Below, in pieces: positions 26,027-36,862 of a stretch of 64,000 nucleotides of DNA. A program made the translations under genes and the position numbers. Each line of letters opens with the position of its first letter. Positions within the stretch are counted from its first letter, which is position 1. The notes under the pieces were generated by a model that worked only from the letters and a program-made list of their open reading frames with translations, was not told the origin of the DNA and made no database searches. This DNA is from Planosporangium thailandense (lineage in GTDB: Bacteria > Actinomycetota > Actinomycetes > Mycobacteriales > Micromonosporaceae). Location: contig NZ_JAATVY010000013.1 in assembly GCF_011947195.1 (NCBI RefSeq), positions 1 to 64,000 on the forward strand, read 5' to 3'.

Positions 26027-26758
26027 ATGGCGGACGGAAGGAACCTGCCGGCCTGGATCCCTGTGCCGGCATACCGCGGTCAGCACGCCGGTGGCCGGCG
26101 GGCCCGTATCACCTTCGTCATCGCAGGGGTCGCCGCGCTCGGGCTGGTGGGCACCGTCGCCGCCCTGGCGGTCACCGGTAACAACACGTCCCGGTCGCTG
26201 CCGCCCCTACCCGCCCGGATGAGCCCACTGCCCATGGGGCAGGTGCCGAACCCGCTGCCGAGCGCCCCGCCCGGGTATCCGTCCGCGATCCCCACCGGCA
26301 GCGCGTCCGGTCGCGTGCCGCCACCTACCACCACGCGACCCGCGCCGCCGCCGCCCACCCAGCCGCCGATCGCGCCGGTCAGCGTCGAGGCCGAGTCGGC
26401 CGCGAACGACCTGACCGGTGAAACGCGTATCCGCCCGGTGGCAGGAGCATCCGGTGGCCAGGTGATCGAGCACATCGGTGGCGATCCGGAGAACTCGCTG
26501 CGCTTCAACCGGATCGTCGTTCCGTTCGGTGGCGTCTTCACCGTCGACATCCGTTACATCTCCGCTGTTGACCGCAGCGCCGCTGTCAGCGTCAACGACG
26601 GGCGCTTCGTGACGGTGAAGTTCCCGGCTACCGGCGATGGGGAGACCGTCGGCTCGCTCGTTCTGCGGATCAGGCTCGACAAGGGCTCCAACAGCATCCA
26701 GTTCAGCAACCCGGTCAATTACGCCCCCGACATCGACCGGATCATCGTGCGCTCGTAG
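26027..26758 (+). CDS. Membrane-anchored protein with CBM6/35-like domain
   Basis: A 243-residue protein. A short basic cytoplasmic tail precedes one TM helix at ~26-46 (ITFVIAGVAALGLVGTVAAL). A Pro-rich linker of ~75 residues follows. The C-terminal ~120 residues form a beta-rich domain reminiscent of carbohydrate-binding modules CBM6/CBM35: VSVEAESAANDLTG, LRFNRIVVPFGGVFTVDIRY, VLRIRLDKGSNSIQF and DIDRIIVRS. It would present a glycan-binding module outside the membrane. No catalytic domain is attached. GGAGGAG precedes the ATG. The ligand is unknown. Confidence 0.8.
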   Translation: MADGRNLPAWIPVPAYRGQHAGGRRARITFVIAGVAALGLVGTVAALAVTGNNTSRSLPPLPARMSPLPMGQVPNPLPSAPPGYPSAIPTGSASGRVPPPTTTRPAPPPPTQPPIAPVSVEAESAANDLTGETRIRPVAGASGGQVIEHIGGDPENSLRFNRIVVPFGGVFTVDIRYISAVDRSAAVSVNDGRFVTVKFPATGDGETVGSLVLRIRLDKGSNSIQFSNPVNYAPDIDRIIVRS

Positions 26759-26774
26759 CGCGGTTTCGCCGCCG

Positions 26775-26862
26775 TCGCCCGGCCGCGTCGCCAACACCCG
26801 GCCGCGTCGCCGCCGCCCGGCCGTGTCGGCCACGGACCGGCCGCGTCGGCACCGACCGGTCC
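26775..26862 (+). repeat. Imperfect CCCGGCCGCGTCGCC repeats
   Basis: Four degenerate copies of a 15-18-bp unit around CGGCCGCGTCG occur in the first 100 bases after the CBM-protein gene. They are non-coding and probably arose by slippage. Confidence 0.5.
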
Positions 26863-26925
26863 GGACGCTCGGCTGGCTCCGTCCGGCTTGTGCTGGCTCC
26901 CTGGAATCCGCGCCGTCTGGCCCCC

Positions 26926-27005
26926 CGAATGGCCCCGGCCCCCGAATGGCCCCGGCCCCCGAATGGCCCCCGAAATGGCCCCCTTCTGGCCCCGGGGGCC
27001 ATTTC
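26926..27005 (+). repeat. CCCCGAATGGCCCCGG tandem repeats ending in a hairpin
   Basis: Units of about 17 bp built on CCCGAATGGCCCCGGCC are repeated three times from about 26926. They end in a perfect 12-bp stem, GAAATGGCCCCC (26972-26983) against GGGGGCCATTTC (26994-27005), with a 10-base loop. A further CCCCGAATGGCCCCC lies at 27013-27027. The stem may serve as the terminator of the CBM-protein gene. The remaining bases up to 27153 show no gene. Confidence 0.75.
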
Positions 27006-27153
27006 GCTGGTCCCCGAATGGCCCCCTCTTCTGGCCACTCCCGGCAGCCTGCGTCATTGGTTGGCTCGGCGGCATGAACGAGATCACCTTCATCCGGAGC
27101 ACCTCGGCGCATGCGGACGGCCGACCCGGCCGGGCTGCGGGGGAGCGGCGGCG

Positions 27154-27672
27154 ATGAGATCCCAGCGGTTCAGCATCGTGGTCGAACAGCCATTCGACGA
27201 GGTGGCGCGAGACGCGCTGGCCGAGCGGTGCCGGGACGCCACGGTCACCGGTATCCCGCATCAGCGCGGAGTCGTCATCAGCTTCGAGCGGGACGCGCCC
27301 ACGTTGATCGACGGCGTCGTGACAGCGGTGCGCGATCTCGACGCCGTCGGCCTCAGGGCGGCCAGCGTGCGCGACGACGGCCTGGTGACGACCGACACCG
27401 TCGCCGAACGCGTGGGCCGTTCCCCGGAGGCGGTCCGGCTCTGGGTCGTCGGCCGGACCGGCGCAGGCTCCTTCCCGGAGCCGGCCGAGACCCGGTCCGG
27501 CACGGCGTACTACCGGTGGAGCGAGGTGGTGACCTGGCTCCGGGATCGGATGGGGGTGGACGCAGCCGATCCGGATCCGGCGCTGGCCGCCGTCAACCTG
27601 GCGCTGCAGCTTCGGGAGTTGGCTCCCCGAGTGTCCCGGATGGCCGCCATCCGGGCCCTCATAGCCGGATGA
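27154..27672 (+). CDS. Small protein with a C-terminal HTH-like domain
   Basis: A 172-residue soluble protein. The N-terminal ~85 residues form an alpha/beta domain that starts FSIVVEQPFDEVARDALAER. The segment at ~92-135 (TDTVAERVGRSPEAVRLWV, then YYRWSEVVTWLRDRMG) is typical of helix-turn-helix proteins of the MerR/AlpA-like type that read a target from the second helix. I infer DNA binding, but no target is visible. GGGGGAG lies 9 bases before the ATG. It ends in a short tandem repeat and precedes pepN. Confidence 0.75.
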   Translation: MRSQRFSIVVEQPFDEVARDALAERCRDATVTGIPHQRGVVISFERDAPTLIDGVVTAVRDLDAVGLRAASVRDDGLVTTDTVAERVGRSPEAVRLWVVGRTGAGSFPEPAETRSGTAYYRWSEVVTWLRDRMGVDAADPDPALAAVNLALQLRELAPRVSRMAAIRALIAG

Positions 27673-27722
27673 CGACAGCCCACTCATAGCCGGATGACGA
27701 CAGCACTCACAGCCGGATGACA
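27658..27722 (+). repeat. Three ~24-bp tandem repeats at the end of the HTH gene
   Basis: The unit CTCATAGCCGGATGACGACA recurs at 27658, 27683 and (degenerate) 27706. The first unit encodes the last residues and the TGA stop of the HTH protein. The copies look like recent slippage duplications of the gene's 3' end. Confidence 0.75.
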
Positions 27723-27780
27723 CGGAGGAGGGGCGGGTGACCGGGGTGCGGGCCCACGCACGGATCCGGGAGAAGGCAGG

Positions 27781-30318
<2,538 letters not shown>

Positions 30319-30333
30319 GGCCCAGCCATTACC

Positions 30334-30936
30334 ATGCCGCGGATGGAAGCGCCTCACCGCCGTATCGGGATCATGGGCGGCACGTTCGACCCGATCCACA
30401 ACGGCCACCTTGTCGCCGCCAGCGAGGTGGCCGACCTGTTCTCCCTCGACGAGGTCGTTTTCGTGCCGACCGGGCAGCCGTGGCAGAAGGACGACGTGAA
30501 GGTGGCCCCGGCCGAGGACCGGTACCTCATGACCGTGATCGCGACGGCGTCCAACCCGCGGTTCCACGTCAGCCGGGTCGACATCGACCGCAACGGCCCG
30601 ACGTACACCGTCGACACGCTGCGCGATCTGCGCCGGGTGTACGGGCCGGAGGCGGAGCTGTACTTCATCACGGGCGCCGACGCGCTCGCGCGGATCCTGT
30701 CGTGGAAGGACGCCGACCAGATCTTCACGCTCGCCCATTTCGTGGGGGTCACCAGGCCGGGGTTCGAGCTCAGCGACGCCCATCTGCCCGCCGACACGGT
30801 GAGTCTGGTGCAGGTCCCCGCCATGGCGATCTCGTCGACCGACTGCCGGCAGCGTGTCGCCGCGGGCAAGCCGATCTGGTATCTGGTGCCGGACGGAGTG
30901 GTGCAATACATCGCGAAACGGCATTTGTACCGATAG
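30334..30936 (+). CDS. nadD: Nicotinate-mononucleotide adenylyltransferase
   Basis: Converts NaMN and ATP to NaAD in NAD synthesis. About 200 residues. The nucleotidyltransferase motif [16 protein letters not shown] carries the HxGH-type signature (HNGH), and the C-terminal [21 protein letters not shown] is the matching ISSTxIR-like ATP site. It starts at ATG 30334, with ATG 30343 possible. It precedes rsfS, an arrangement found widely in Actinobacteria. Confidence 0.96.
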   Translation: MPRMEAPHRRIGIMGGTFDPIHNGHLVAASEVADLFSLDEVVFVPTGQPWQKDDVKVAPAEDRYLMTVIATASNPRFHVSRVDIDRNGPTYTVDTLRDLRRVYGPEAELYFITGADALARILSWKDADQIFTLAHFVGVTRPGFELSDAHLPADTVSLVQVPAMAISSTDCRQRVAAGKPIWYLVPDGVVQYIAKRHLYR

Positions 30937-31043
30937 CTCCTTGATATCGGAGCGGCACTTCGCCCGTACGCGTGAGAGGCTTGAATCTCGGACGGCCGGA
31001 CGGCCGGCCGTATCGGTATGAACGTAACGACGAGAGGAGTCCG

Positions 31044-31487
31044 GTGCCCGCAAACGAGCGCGCCCGCGAACTGGCCCTTGCCGCCGCGCAGGCGGCCGCT
31101 GACAAGAAGGCACAGGACATCGTCATCCTCGACGTGGGCGACCAACTCGTAATCACCGATGCGTTCCTGCTCGCGTCGGCGCCGAATGAGCGCCAGGTGC
31201 TCGCGATCGTGGACGCGATCGAGGAGAAGCTGCTCGAACTGCCGGACAAGGCGAAGCCGGTTCGCCGCGAGGGTGAGCGCGCCGGTCGCTGGGTGCTGCT
31301 GGACTACGTCGACCTGGTCGTACACGTCCAGCACACGGAGGAGCGCGAGTTCTACGCACTCGACCGGCTGTGGAAGGACTGCCCGAGGATCCCCTTCGTC
31401 GACCGTGACCTGGTCGCGGCCGAAGGCGGCCGTGGTGGCGCCGGAGGTGGCGCCGGTGCGAGCGGCGACACCGAAGCGTCGGCGTGA
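31044..31487 (+). CDS. rsfS: Ribosomal silencing factor RsfS
   Basis: Binds protein uL14 and blocks subunit joining when nutrients are short. The product is 147 residues with the core DIVILDVGDQLVITDAFLLA, GERAGRWVLLDYVDLVVHV and REFYALDRLW. A Gly/Ala-rich tail of ~25 residues follows the conserved domain. The start is GTG 31044 with GAGAGGAG upstream; the frame is open further upstream without need. The next gene starts within its stop codon (GTGA overlap). Confidence 0.95.
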   Translation: MPANERARELALAAAQAAADKKAQDIVILDVGDQLVITDAFLLASAPNERQVLAIVDAIEEKLLELPDKAKPVRREGERAGRWVLLDYVDLVVHVQHTEEREFYALDRLWKDCPRIPFVDRDLVAAEGGRGGAGGGAGASGDTEASA

Positions 31488-32080
31488 CGCGCCTTCTGCT
31501 GTGGCGGCACGGTCAGACCGCCTGGAACGCCGCCAACCGGGTACAGGGGCAGCTCGACGTCGATCTCAGCGCGGCCGGACGCGCCCAGGCGCAGGCTGCC
31601 GCCGCGCGCCTCGCCGAGCTGCATCCCGATCTGATCGTCGCCAGTGACCTGCGCCGAGCCGCGGACACCGCCGCCGCGCTCGCCGCCGTCACCGGGCTGG
31701 ACGTCACCTACGACGCCCGGCTTCGCGAGCGCCACTACGGCGAGTGGCAGGGCCTCACCAACCCGGAGATCACCGCCCGCTGGCCGGAAGAGAGCGAGCG
31801 CTGGCGGGCCGGGCTTCCGGTGCCCGAGTTCGGCATCGAGGACCTCGACGAGGTCGGTAAGCGGGTGACGGCTGCGCTGCAGGACGTGTGCGCCGCGAAC
31901 GCGGGCGCGACGATCGTCGTGGCCAGCCACGGCAGCGCCATCCGGCGCGGCGTCGTCACGCTGCTGGGCTGGCCGGACTCGGTCCTGCGCACCCTCGGCA
32001 TCATGGACAACTGCCACTGGGTCGAGCTACGCCTCGACACGCGCCGAGGCTGGCAGCTGCGGGCGTACAACGCCGGCTGA
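31484..32080 (+). CDS. Histidine phosphatase family protein
   Basis: A phosphoglycerate-mutase-fold phosphatase of 198 residues. The catalytic motif is LLLWRHGQTAWNAANRVQGQ, with His9 as the likely phosphate acceptor; ERHYGEWQGL and ASHGSAIRR supply the other active-site residues. The family includes broad phosphatases and glucosyl-3-phosphoglycerate phosphatase, and the exact substrate cannot be read from the sequence. It overlaps rsfS by 4 bases, so the pair are translationally coupled. Confidence 0.92.
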   Translation: MTRLLLWRHGQTAWNAANRVQGQLDVDLSAAGRAQAQAAAARLAELHPDLIVASDLRRAADTAAALAAVTGLDVTYDARLRERHYGEWQGLTNPEITARWPEESERWRAGLPVPEFGIEDLDEVGKRVTAALQDVCAANAGATIVVASHGSAIRRGVVTLLGWPDSVLRTLGIMDNCHWVELRLDTRRGWQLRAYNAG

Positions 32081-32130
32081 ACCGACCCGGCGGCTTCGTT
32101 CCGGAACCGGACGGCGTGGGCTGGCGTCCC

Positions 32131-32610
32131 ATGTCCATGGGTTCTCGTCAGCGCGCTGTCACCACCCTGCTCGTCTCGCTGGCCGCGGCCGGCCTGCTGA
32201 CCGGTTGCGGCGGACCCGCCGGAACGCCGTCGGCGGCAGACGGCAGCAGGTCCGCGGGCAGTTCGATCGCTCCATCGCCGTCGGCGTCGGCCGTCGCGTC
32301 CGGTTCCCCGTCGACGCCCGCTACCGGGCCGACCGGTGGCGGGCCGACGGGTGCTCCGGTCCCGCCTCCGACCGGTGGCCCGTCCACGGTCGCCGGTGAG
32401 ATCACACTGCAGGGGCAGGTCGACACGGGAGCCGAGCCCAGCTGCCTGATGCTGCGCAGCGGTGGCCACCTCTACCACCTCCTGAACGGCGACACCGCCG
32501 TCGTGAAGGCCGGCAACAACGTGGTCGTACAGGGCCATGTCGTCAAGGGCGTGATGAGCCACTGCATGCAGGGGGTGCCGTTCATGGTGACCCACGCGCG
32601 GGCGGCATGA
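32131..32610 (+). CDS. Small lipoprotein
   Basis: About 159 residues. A lipoprotein signal with lipobox LLTGC near residue 29 is followed by a Ser/Pro/Thr-rich linker of ~55 residues. A compact C-terminal domain of ~65 residues has two Cys (SCLMLRSGGHLYHLLNGD, SHCMQGVPFMVTHA) and a beta-rich pattern like an OB-type fold. The function is unknown. ATG 32131 is chosen; ATG 32137 and an upstream GTG are alternatives. It lies 50 bp after the phosphatase gene. Confidence 0.8.
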   Translation: MSMGSRQRAVTTLLVSLAAAGLLTGCGGPAGTPSAADGSRSAGSSIAPSPSASAVASGSPSTPATGPTGGGPTGAPVPPPTGGPSTVAGEITLQGQVDTGAEPSCLMLRSGGHLYHLLNGDTAVVKAGNNVVVQGHVVKGVMSHCMQGVPFMVTHARAA

Positions 32611-32655
32611 CGAGGAGCCGTTTCTGATCCGACCGTCATCGGTTACGGTGCCGAC

Positions 32656-33516
32656 ATGGCCGGCCGATCTGAGCGCGTCGCTGTGGTCACCGACAGCACC
32701 ACATACCTGCCCGATTCGGTCGCGGCGGAGGCCGGCCTCACCGTCGTCCCGCTGACCGTCGTCATTGCCGGGGTGCCGGGCCTGGAGGGCGTCGACATCA
32801 CGCCGGCCGACGTCGCCAAGGCCCTGGAGAGCAGGCGGACCCACGTGACGACCTCGCGGCCGGCCCCCGACGTCTTCGCCGAGACCTACTCCGACCTGCT
32901 CGACGCCGGTGCGCCCGGCGTCGTCTCGGTACACCTGTCGGCCCAGCTCTCCGGTACCTTCGACGCCGCATGCATGGCGGCCGAACAGTTCGGCGACCGC
33001 GTCGAGGTGGTCGACTCCCGTTCCACCGGCATGGGCCTCGGCTTTCCGGCCCTCGCCGCGGCGTCGGCCGCGGCCGACGGCAAACCCCTTTCCGAGGTAC
33101 GCGACGCCGCGATCGCGGCGGCCGACCGTACGACCGCCCTGTTCTACGTCGACACGCTGGAGTTCCTGCGCCGGGGCGGACGCATCGGGGCGGCGTCCGC
33201 GCTGCTGGGGACGGCCCTGTCGGTCAAGCCGATCCTGCGCCTGGGCGACGGCCGGATCGCTGTGAGCGACAAGGTACGGACCGCCAGCCGTGCCCTGGCC
33301 CGGCTCGTGGACCTCGCGGTCGACGCGGCCGGCGATGCCGAGGTCGACGTCGCCGTACACCATCTCGTGGCCGCCGAGCGGGCCGAGGGGCTGCGCCAGT
33401 CGATCACCTCTCGGCTGGGAGACCGGGTACGCCGGGTGTACACGACCGAGGTGGGCGCCGCCGTCGCCGCGCACACCGGCCCGGGGCTGGTGTGCGCAGT
33501 GATCAGTCGCTTATAA
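32656..33516 (+). CDS. DegV family fatty-acid-binding protein
   Basis: A 286-residue cytoplasmic lipid-binding protein. It has the opening VAVVTDSTTYLPDSVAAEAG, THVTTSRPAP and VSVHLSAQLSGTFDAA, which line the fatty-acid pocket in known DegV structures. FLRRGGRIGAASALLGTALSVKPIL is the second family signature. In Firmicutes the homologous FakB hands fatty acids to the kinase FakA; no FakA gene is in this window. It precedes comEA. Confidence 0.93.
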   Translation: MAGRSERVAVVTDSTTYLPDSVAAEAGLTVVPLTVVIAGVPGLEGVDITPADVAKALESRRTHVTTSRPAPDVFAETYSDLLDAGAPGVVSVHLSAQLSGTFDAACMAAEQFGDRVEVVDSRSTGMGLGFPALAAASAAADGKPLSEVRDAAIAAADRTTALFYVDTLEFLRRGGRIGAASALLGTALSVKPILRLGDGRIAVSDKVRTASRALARLVDLAVDAAGDAEVDVAVHHLVAAERAEGLRQSITSRLGDRVRRVYTTEVGAAVAAHTGPGLVCAVISRL

Positions 33517-33540
33517 CACAGTCGCAGGGAACGCCTTGGC

Positions 33541-33569
33541 CTGTCCACAGGCACCCTCGCTGTCCACAG
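33541..33569 (+). repeat. Two CTGTCCACAG decamers before comEA
   Basis: Identical decamers at 33541-33550 and 33560-33569 are spaced 19 bp start to start. Each matches 8 of 9 bases of the actinobacterial DnaA box (TTGTCCACA). They may be a regulatory pair in the comEA promoter region. Confidence 0.5.
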
Positions 33570-33621
33570 CGCCGCCGCCGAGGGCCGCGCAGTCCAGGGG
33601 CGTCGCTCTAGCTTTCGCCGC

Positions 33622-34503
33622 ATGTTCGCATCACGTCGAGACGCCGCCGACGATGCGGTGCGGGAGCGGTTCATTCGGGTCGTCGGCCTGCCGGAGGTCG
33701 AGGACATCGGCGCCGGGCCGACCCGGGCCGCGACCGATCCGCCCACCGATCCGTCATCGGATCCGCCTACGAGGCTGCCGCCGGCGCTCGATCCGTCGGC
33801 GGTCCCACCGCCAGCCCTTCATCCGTCGGCAGACGAAGGGGTGGTGATCGATCCCCAGGCGGGATCGGGCTTCGCGGACGCAGGTGGGCTGCGCGGGGTG
33901 GTGAGCGCGCTGGACCCGGGGCGGCGCGGTCTGCGGGCGCTCGCCGCCGTGGCTGCGATCGGCATCGCCATCGCCGCCTTCCTGGCGTGGCGGGCCCGGC
34001 CGCAGGTGGAGCAGGTCGCCGCGCACACCGAACCGGCCGTGGCGCCGAGCGCGTCGAGCGGCCCGTCGGGTGCCGTCGTGGTCGCCGTGACCGGCCGCGT
34101 ACACCATCCCGGGTTGATCCGGCTACCGAGCGGGGCCAGGGTCGCCGACGCCGTCGACGCGGCGGGCGGCGCGCTACCCGACACCGACCTGTCGTTCGTC
34201 AACCTGGCCCGGAAGCTCACCGACGGAGAACTCGTGACGATCGGGGTCACCCCACCACCGGGCGTCGCCGCACCCGCGGGCGGCGGGGCGCCGGGCGGGG
34301 GACCGGCTGCGGGTCCGCTGAACCTCAACACCGCGACCGCCGCCCAGCTCGAGGCGCTGCCAGGCATCGGACCTGTGCTCGCCCAGCACATCGTCGACTA
34401 CCGCACCCGGCACGGACAGTTCCGCTCGGTCGACGAGCTACGGCAGGTGGAGGGTCTGGGCACTGCCCGGTTCAACCAGCTCAAGCCGCTGGTGACAGTG
34501 TGA
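33622..34503 (+). CDS. comEA: ComEA-like DNA-binding protein
   Basis: A membrane-anchored protein of 293 residues, predicted to bind double-stranded DNA outside the membrane and pass it to ComEC. A Pro-rich cytoplasmic stretch precedes one TM helix at ~106-124 (VAAIGIAIAAFLAWRARP). An SLBB-type domain follows at ~150-210 (VVVAVTGRVHHPGLIRLPSG). The C-terminus holds tandem helix-hairpin-helix motifs (LNLNTATAAQLEALPGIG and ELRQVEGLGTARFNQL). It is coupled to comEC by a 4-base overlap. Natural competence is rarely shown in Actinobacteria, so the in vivo role is inferred. Confidence 0.93.
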   Translation: MFASRRDAADDAVRERFIRVVGLPEVEDIGAGPTRAATDPPTDPSSDPPTRLPPALDPSAVPPPALHPSADEGVVIDPQAGSGFADAGGLRGVVSALDPGRRGLRALAAVAAIGIAIAAFLAWRARPQVEQVAAHTEPAVAPSASSGPSGAVVVAVTGRVHHPGLIRLPSGARVADAVDAAGGALPDTDLSFVNLARKLTDGELVTIGVTPPPGVAAPAGGGAPGGGPAAGPLNLNTATAAQLEALPGIGPVLAQHIVDYRTRHGQFRSVDELRQVEGLGTARFNQLKPLVTV

Positions 34504-36854
34504 GCGCGGCGGAGTACCCGGATCTGCGACTCGCCGGCGTCGCCGGTGGCACCTGGGTGGCCGCGCTCGTGGCGCTCCGCCTCCCGTGGTCGGGCGGAGC
34601 GGTGATCGCCGCAGTCGCGGCGGTCGCCGCAGCACTGATCGCGGCCGCAGGGCTTCCGGCTCGGACCGCCGTCGGCCGCCTTCCGGTTCGCACCGTTGTC
34701 ATCGGCGTCCTCATCGGCGTCGTCGCGGGCGGCGCCGCCACGGCATGTCGGGTGGCGCTGCGCGACTCCGGCCCGGTGGCGGTCCTCGCCCACCAACGGG
34801 CCGGCGTGCACGCCGAGCTGACGGTCACCGACGATCCCCGCCCGACGCGGGGCGTGGCGGGTCGGCCGGCGCAGTACGCCGTCGCGGCCGACCTCACGCG
34901 AGTGCGGGCGACCGGTCGTCCCGCGCTCCGCCTGTCGGTACGGGTACTGGTACTCGCCCAGAACCCTGCCTGGCAGGGCCTCCTGCCCGGACAGCGGGTG
35001 GTGGTAGACGGCCGGATCGGAGCGCCGCGCGGGGGAGACCTGCGCTCAGCCGTGCTGACGGTGCCCGGCGCGCCCCGGCTCGTCGGGCGCGCCTCCTGGG
35101 CGCAGCGGGCGGCCGGGCGGCTACGAGCCGGGCTGCGGCAAGCCTGCGCACCGCTGCCGTCGGAGCCCGGTGGGCTGCTGCCGGGCCTGGTCGTCGGCGA
35201 CACCACGCGGCTGGAGCCGGCCGTCGCCGACGACTTCCGTACGACCGGGATGACGCATCTGCTCGCGGTCAGCGGATCCAACGTCGCCATCGTCCTAGGG
35301 CTCGTGCTCGGGCTGGCGCGCTGGTGTCGTGCGGGCCCCCGGCTCGCCGCCGCCGTCTGCGCCGTCGCGCTGGTCGGGTTCGTGATCCTGGTACGCCCGT
35401 CGCCCAGCGTGCTGCGCGCCGCCGCGCTCGGCGGGCTCGCCCTCGTCGCGCTCGCGAGCGGCCGGCCGCGCTCCGCGGTTCCGGGGCTCGCCGCCGTGGT
35501 GGTCGTCCTGGTCCTCGCCGACCCGCAGCTTGCCGGCGATCCGGGCTTCGCGCTGTCGGTGCTCGCCACGGCGGGTCTGCTGCTGGTCGCACCCGGCTGG
35601 CGGGACGCGCTGCGGCGCCGGCGGGTACCGGCCGGGTTGGCCGAGGCGGTCGCGGTACCGGCGGCGGCCCAGCTCACGTGCGCGCCTGTCATCGCCGCCC
35701 TGTCAGGCACCGTGGGGCTCGCCGCGGTGCCCGCCAACCTGCTCGCCGTACCGGCCGTCCCGCCGGCCACCGTGCTCGGGGTCGTCGCGGCGCTGCTGTC
35801 CCCGGTGTGGCCAACCGGCGCGGAGATGGTGGCGTGGCTCGCCGCGTGGCCGGCGCGGTGGCTCGTCCTCGTCGGCCACTACGGCGCGCAGACCCCCGCG
35901 GGCGTCGCGCCGTGGCCGGCTGGCGCGGTCGGCGGCGTCCTGCTGGCTGCCGTCCTCGCGGCGCTGCTCGTCGCCGCCCGGCACCGGCTGGTGCGCCGGT
36001 TGGCCGCTGTCGTCACCGTGGCGGCCGTCGTCGGCGCGCTGCCTGTACGGATGGTCGCGCCGGGCTGGCCGCCGCGCGGGTGGCTGATGGTTGTGTGCGA
36101 CGTGGGGCAGGGCGACGCCGTGGTGCTGCCGGTCGGGTCCGGCCAGGCCGTCGTCGTCGACGCCGGGCCGGACCCGACCGCCGTCGACGGGTGCCTGCGC
36201 CGCCTCGGCGTCCGCCACGTGCCGTTGCTGGTCATCACTCACTTCCACGCCGACCACGCGGGCGGGGTGGAGGGCGTGTTCCGGGGCCGCTCGGTGGGGG
36301 CGGTGGTGACGACGGCCCACCCCGAGCCGGCCCTCGGGCACCGGCAGGTGCTCGACGTCTCCGCCGCGTGCCGCACTCCTGTACGGGTGGCGGTGGCCGG
36401 CGAGGTCTACGCCAGCGCCGGGCTGCGGCTGGCCGTACTCGGACCGAGCCGTCCACTGGTCAACACCAGGTCGGATCCGAACAACAACTCGGTGGTCCTG
36501 CGCGTCACCGAGCGCGGGCACTCGATCCTGCTGGCCGGAGATGCCGAGGAGGACGAGCAGCAGACGCTCCTGGCCGCTCCGGTGGCCGTGGAGGTGCTGA
36601 AGGTGGCGCACCACGGAAGTGCTTTCCAGAGCCCGCAGTTTCTGGACGCGGTGCATCCGTCGGTGGCGCTCGTCTCGGTCGGCGCCGGCAACGTGTACGG
36701 GCACCCGAACATGGGCGTACTCGGCCGGCTCTCCCGTGGCGGCGCCCGGGTGCTACGCACCGACCTGTCCGGCGACCTGGCCGCCGTCGACGTGGGTGGG
36801 CGGCTGGGGGTGGCGGTCCGGGGCGTGCCTACCGGTGACCGCCGTCGCCGGTAG
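34500..36854 (+). CDS. comEC: ComEC/Rec2-type DNA channel protein
   Basis: An inner-membrane channel proposed to carry single-stranded DNA across the membrane during uptake. The product is 784 residues. Several N-terminal TM segments precede an OB-like domain, then the competence domain (GLLPGLVVGDTTRLEP, MTHLLAVSGSNVAIVLGL). The C-terminal ~250 residues form a metallo-beta-lactamase domain (VCDVGQGDAVVLPVG, THFHADHAGG, LAGDAEEDEQ, KVAHHGSA), thought to be the nuclease. Start is GTG 34500, overlapping the comEA stop. The open frame from 33987 is the shadow of comEA. Confidence 0.94.
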   Translation: MSAAEYPDLRLAGVAGGTWVAALVALRLPWSGGAVIAAVAAVAAALIAAAGLPARTAVGRLPVRTVVIGVLIGVVAGGAATACRVALRDSGPVAVLAHQRAGVHAELTVTDDPRPTRGVAGRPAQYAVAADLTRVRATGRPALRLSVRVLVLAQNPAWQGLLPGQRVVVDGRIGAPRGGDLRSAVLTVPGAPRLVGRASWAQRAAGRLRAGLRQACAPLPSEPGGLLPGLVVGDTTRLEPAVADDFRTTGMTHLLAVSGSNVAIVLGLVLGLARWCRAGPRLAAAVCAVALVGFVILVRPSPSVLRAAALGGLALVALASGRPRSAVPGLAAVVVVLVLADPQLAGDPGFALSVLATAGLLLVAPGWRDALRRRRVPAGLAEAVAVPAAAQLTCAPVIAALSGTVGLAAVPANLLAVPAVPPATVLGVVAALLSPVWPTGAEMVAWLAAWPARWLVLVGHYGAQTPAGVAPWPAGAVGGVLLAAVLAALLVAARHRLVRRLAAVVTVAAVVGALPVRMVAPGWPPRGWLMVVCDVGQGDAVVLPVGSGQAVVVDAGPDPTAVDGCLRRLGVRHVPLLVITHFHADHAGGVEGVFRGRSVGAVVTTAHPEPALGHRQVLDVSAACRTPVRVAVAGEVYASAGLRLAVLGPSRPLVNTRSDPNNNSVVLRVTERGHSILLAGDAEEDEQQTLLAAPVAVEVLKVAHHGSAFQSPQFLDAVHPSVALVSVGAGNVYGHPNMGVLGRLSRGGARVLRTDLSGDLAAVDVGGRLGVAVRGVPTGDRRRR

Positions 36855-36862
36855 GACCGTCC

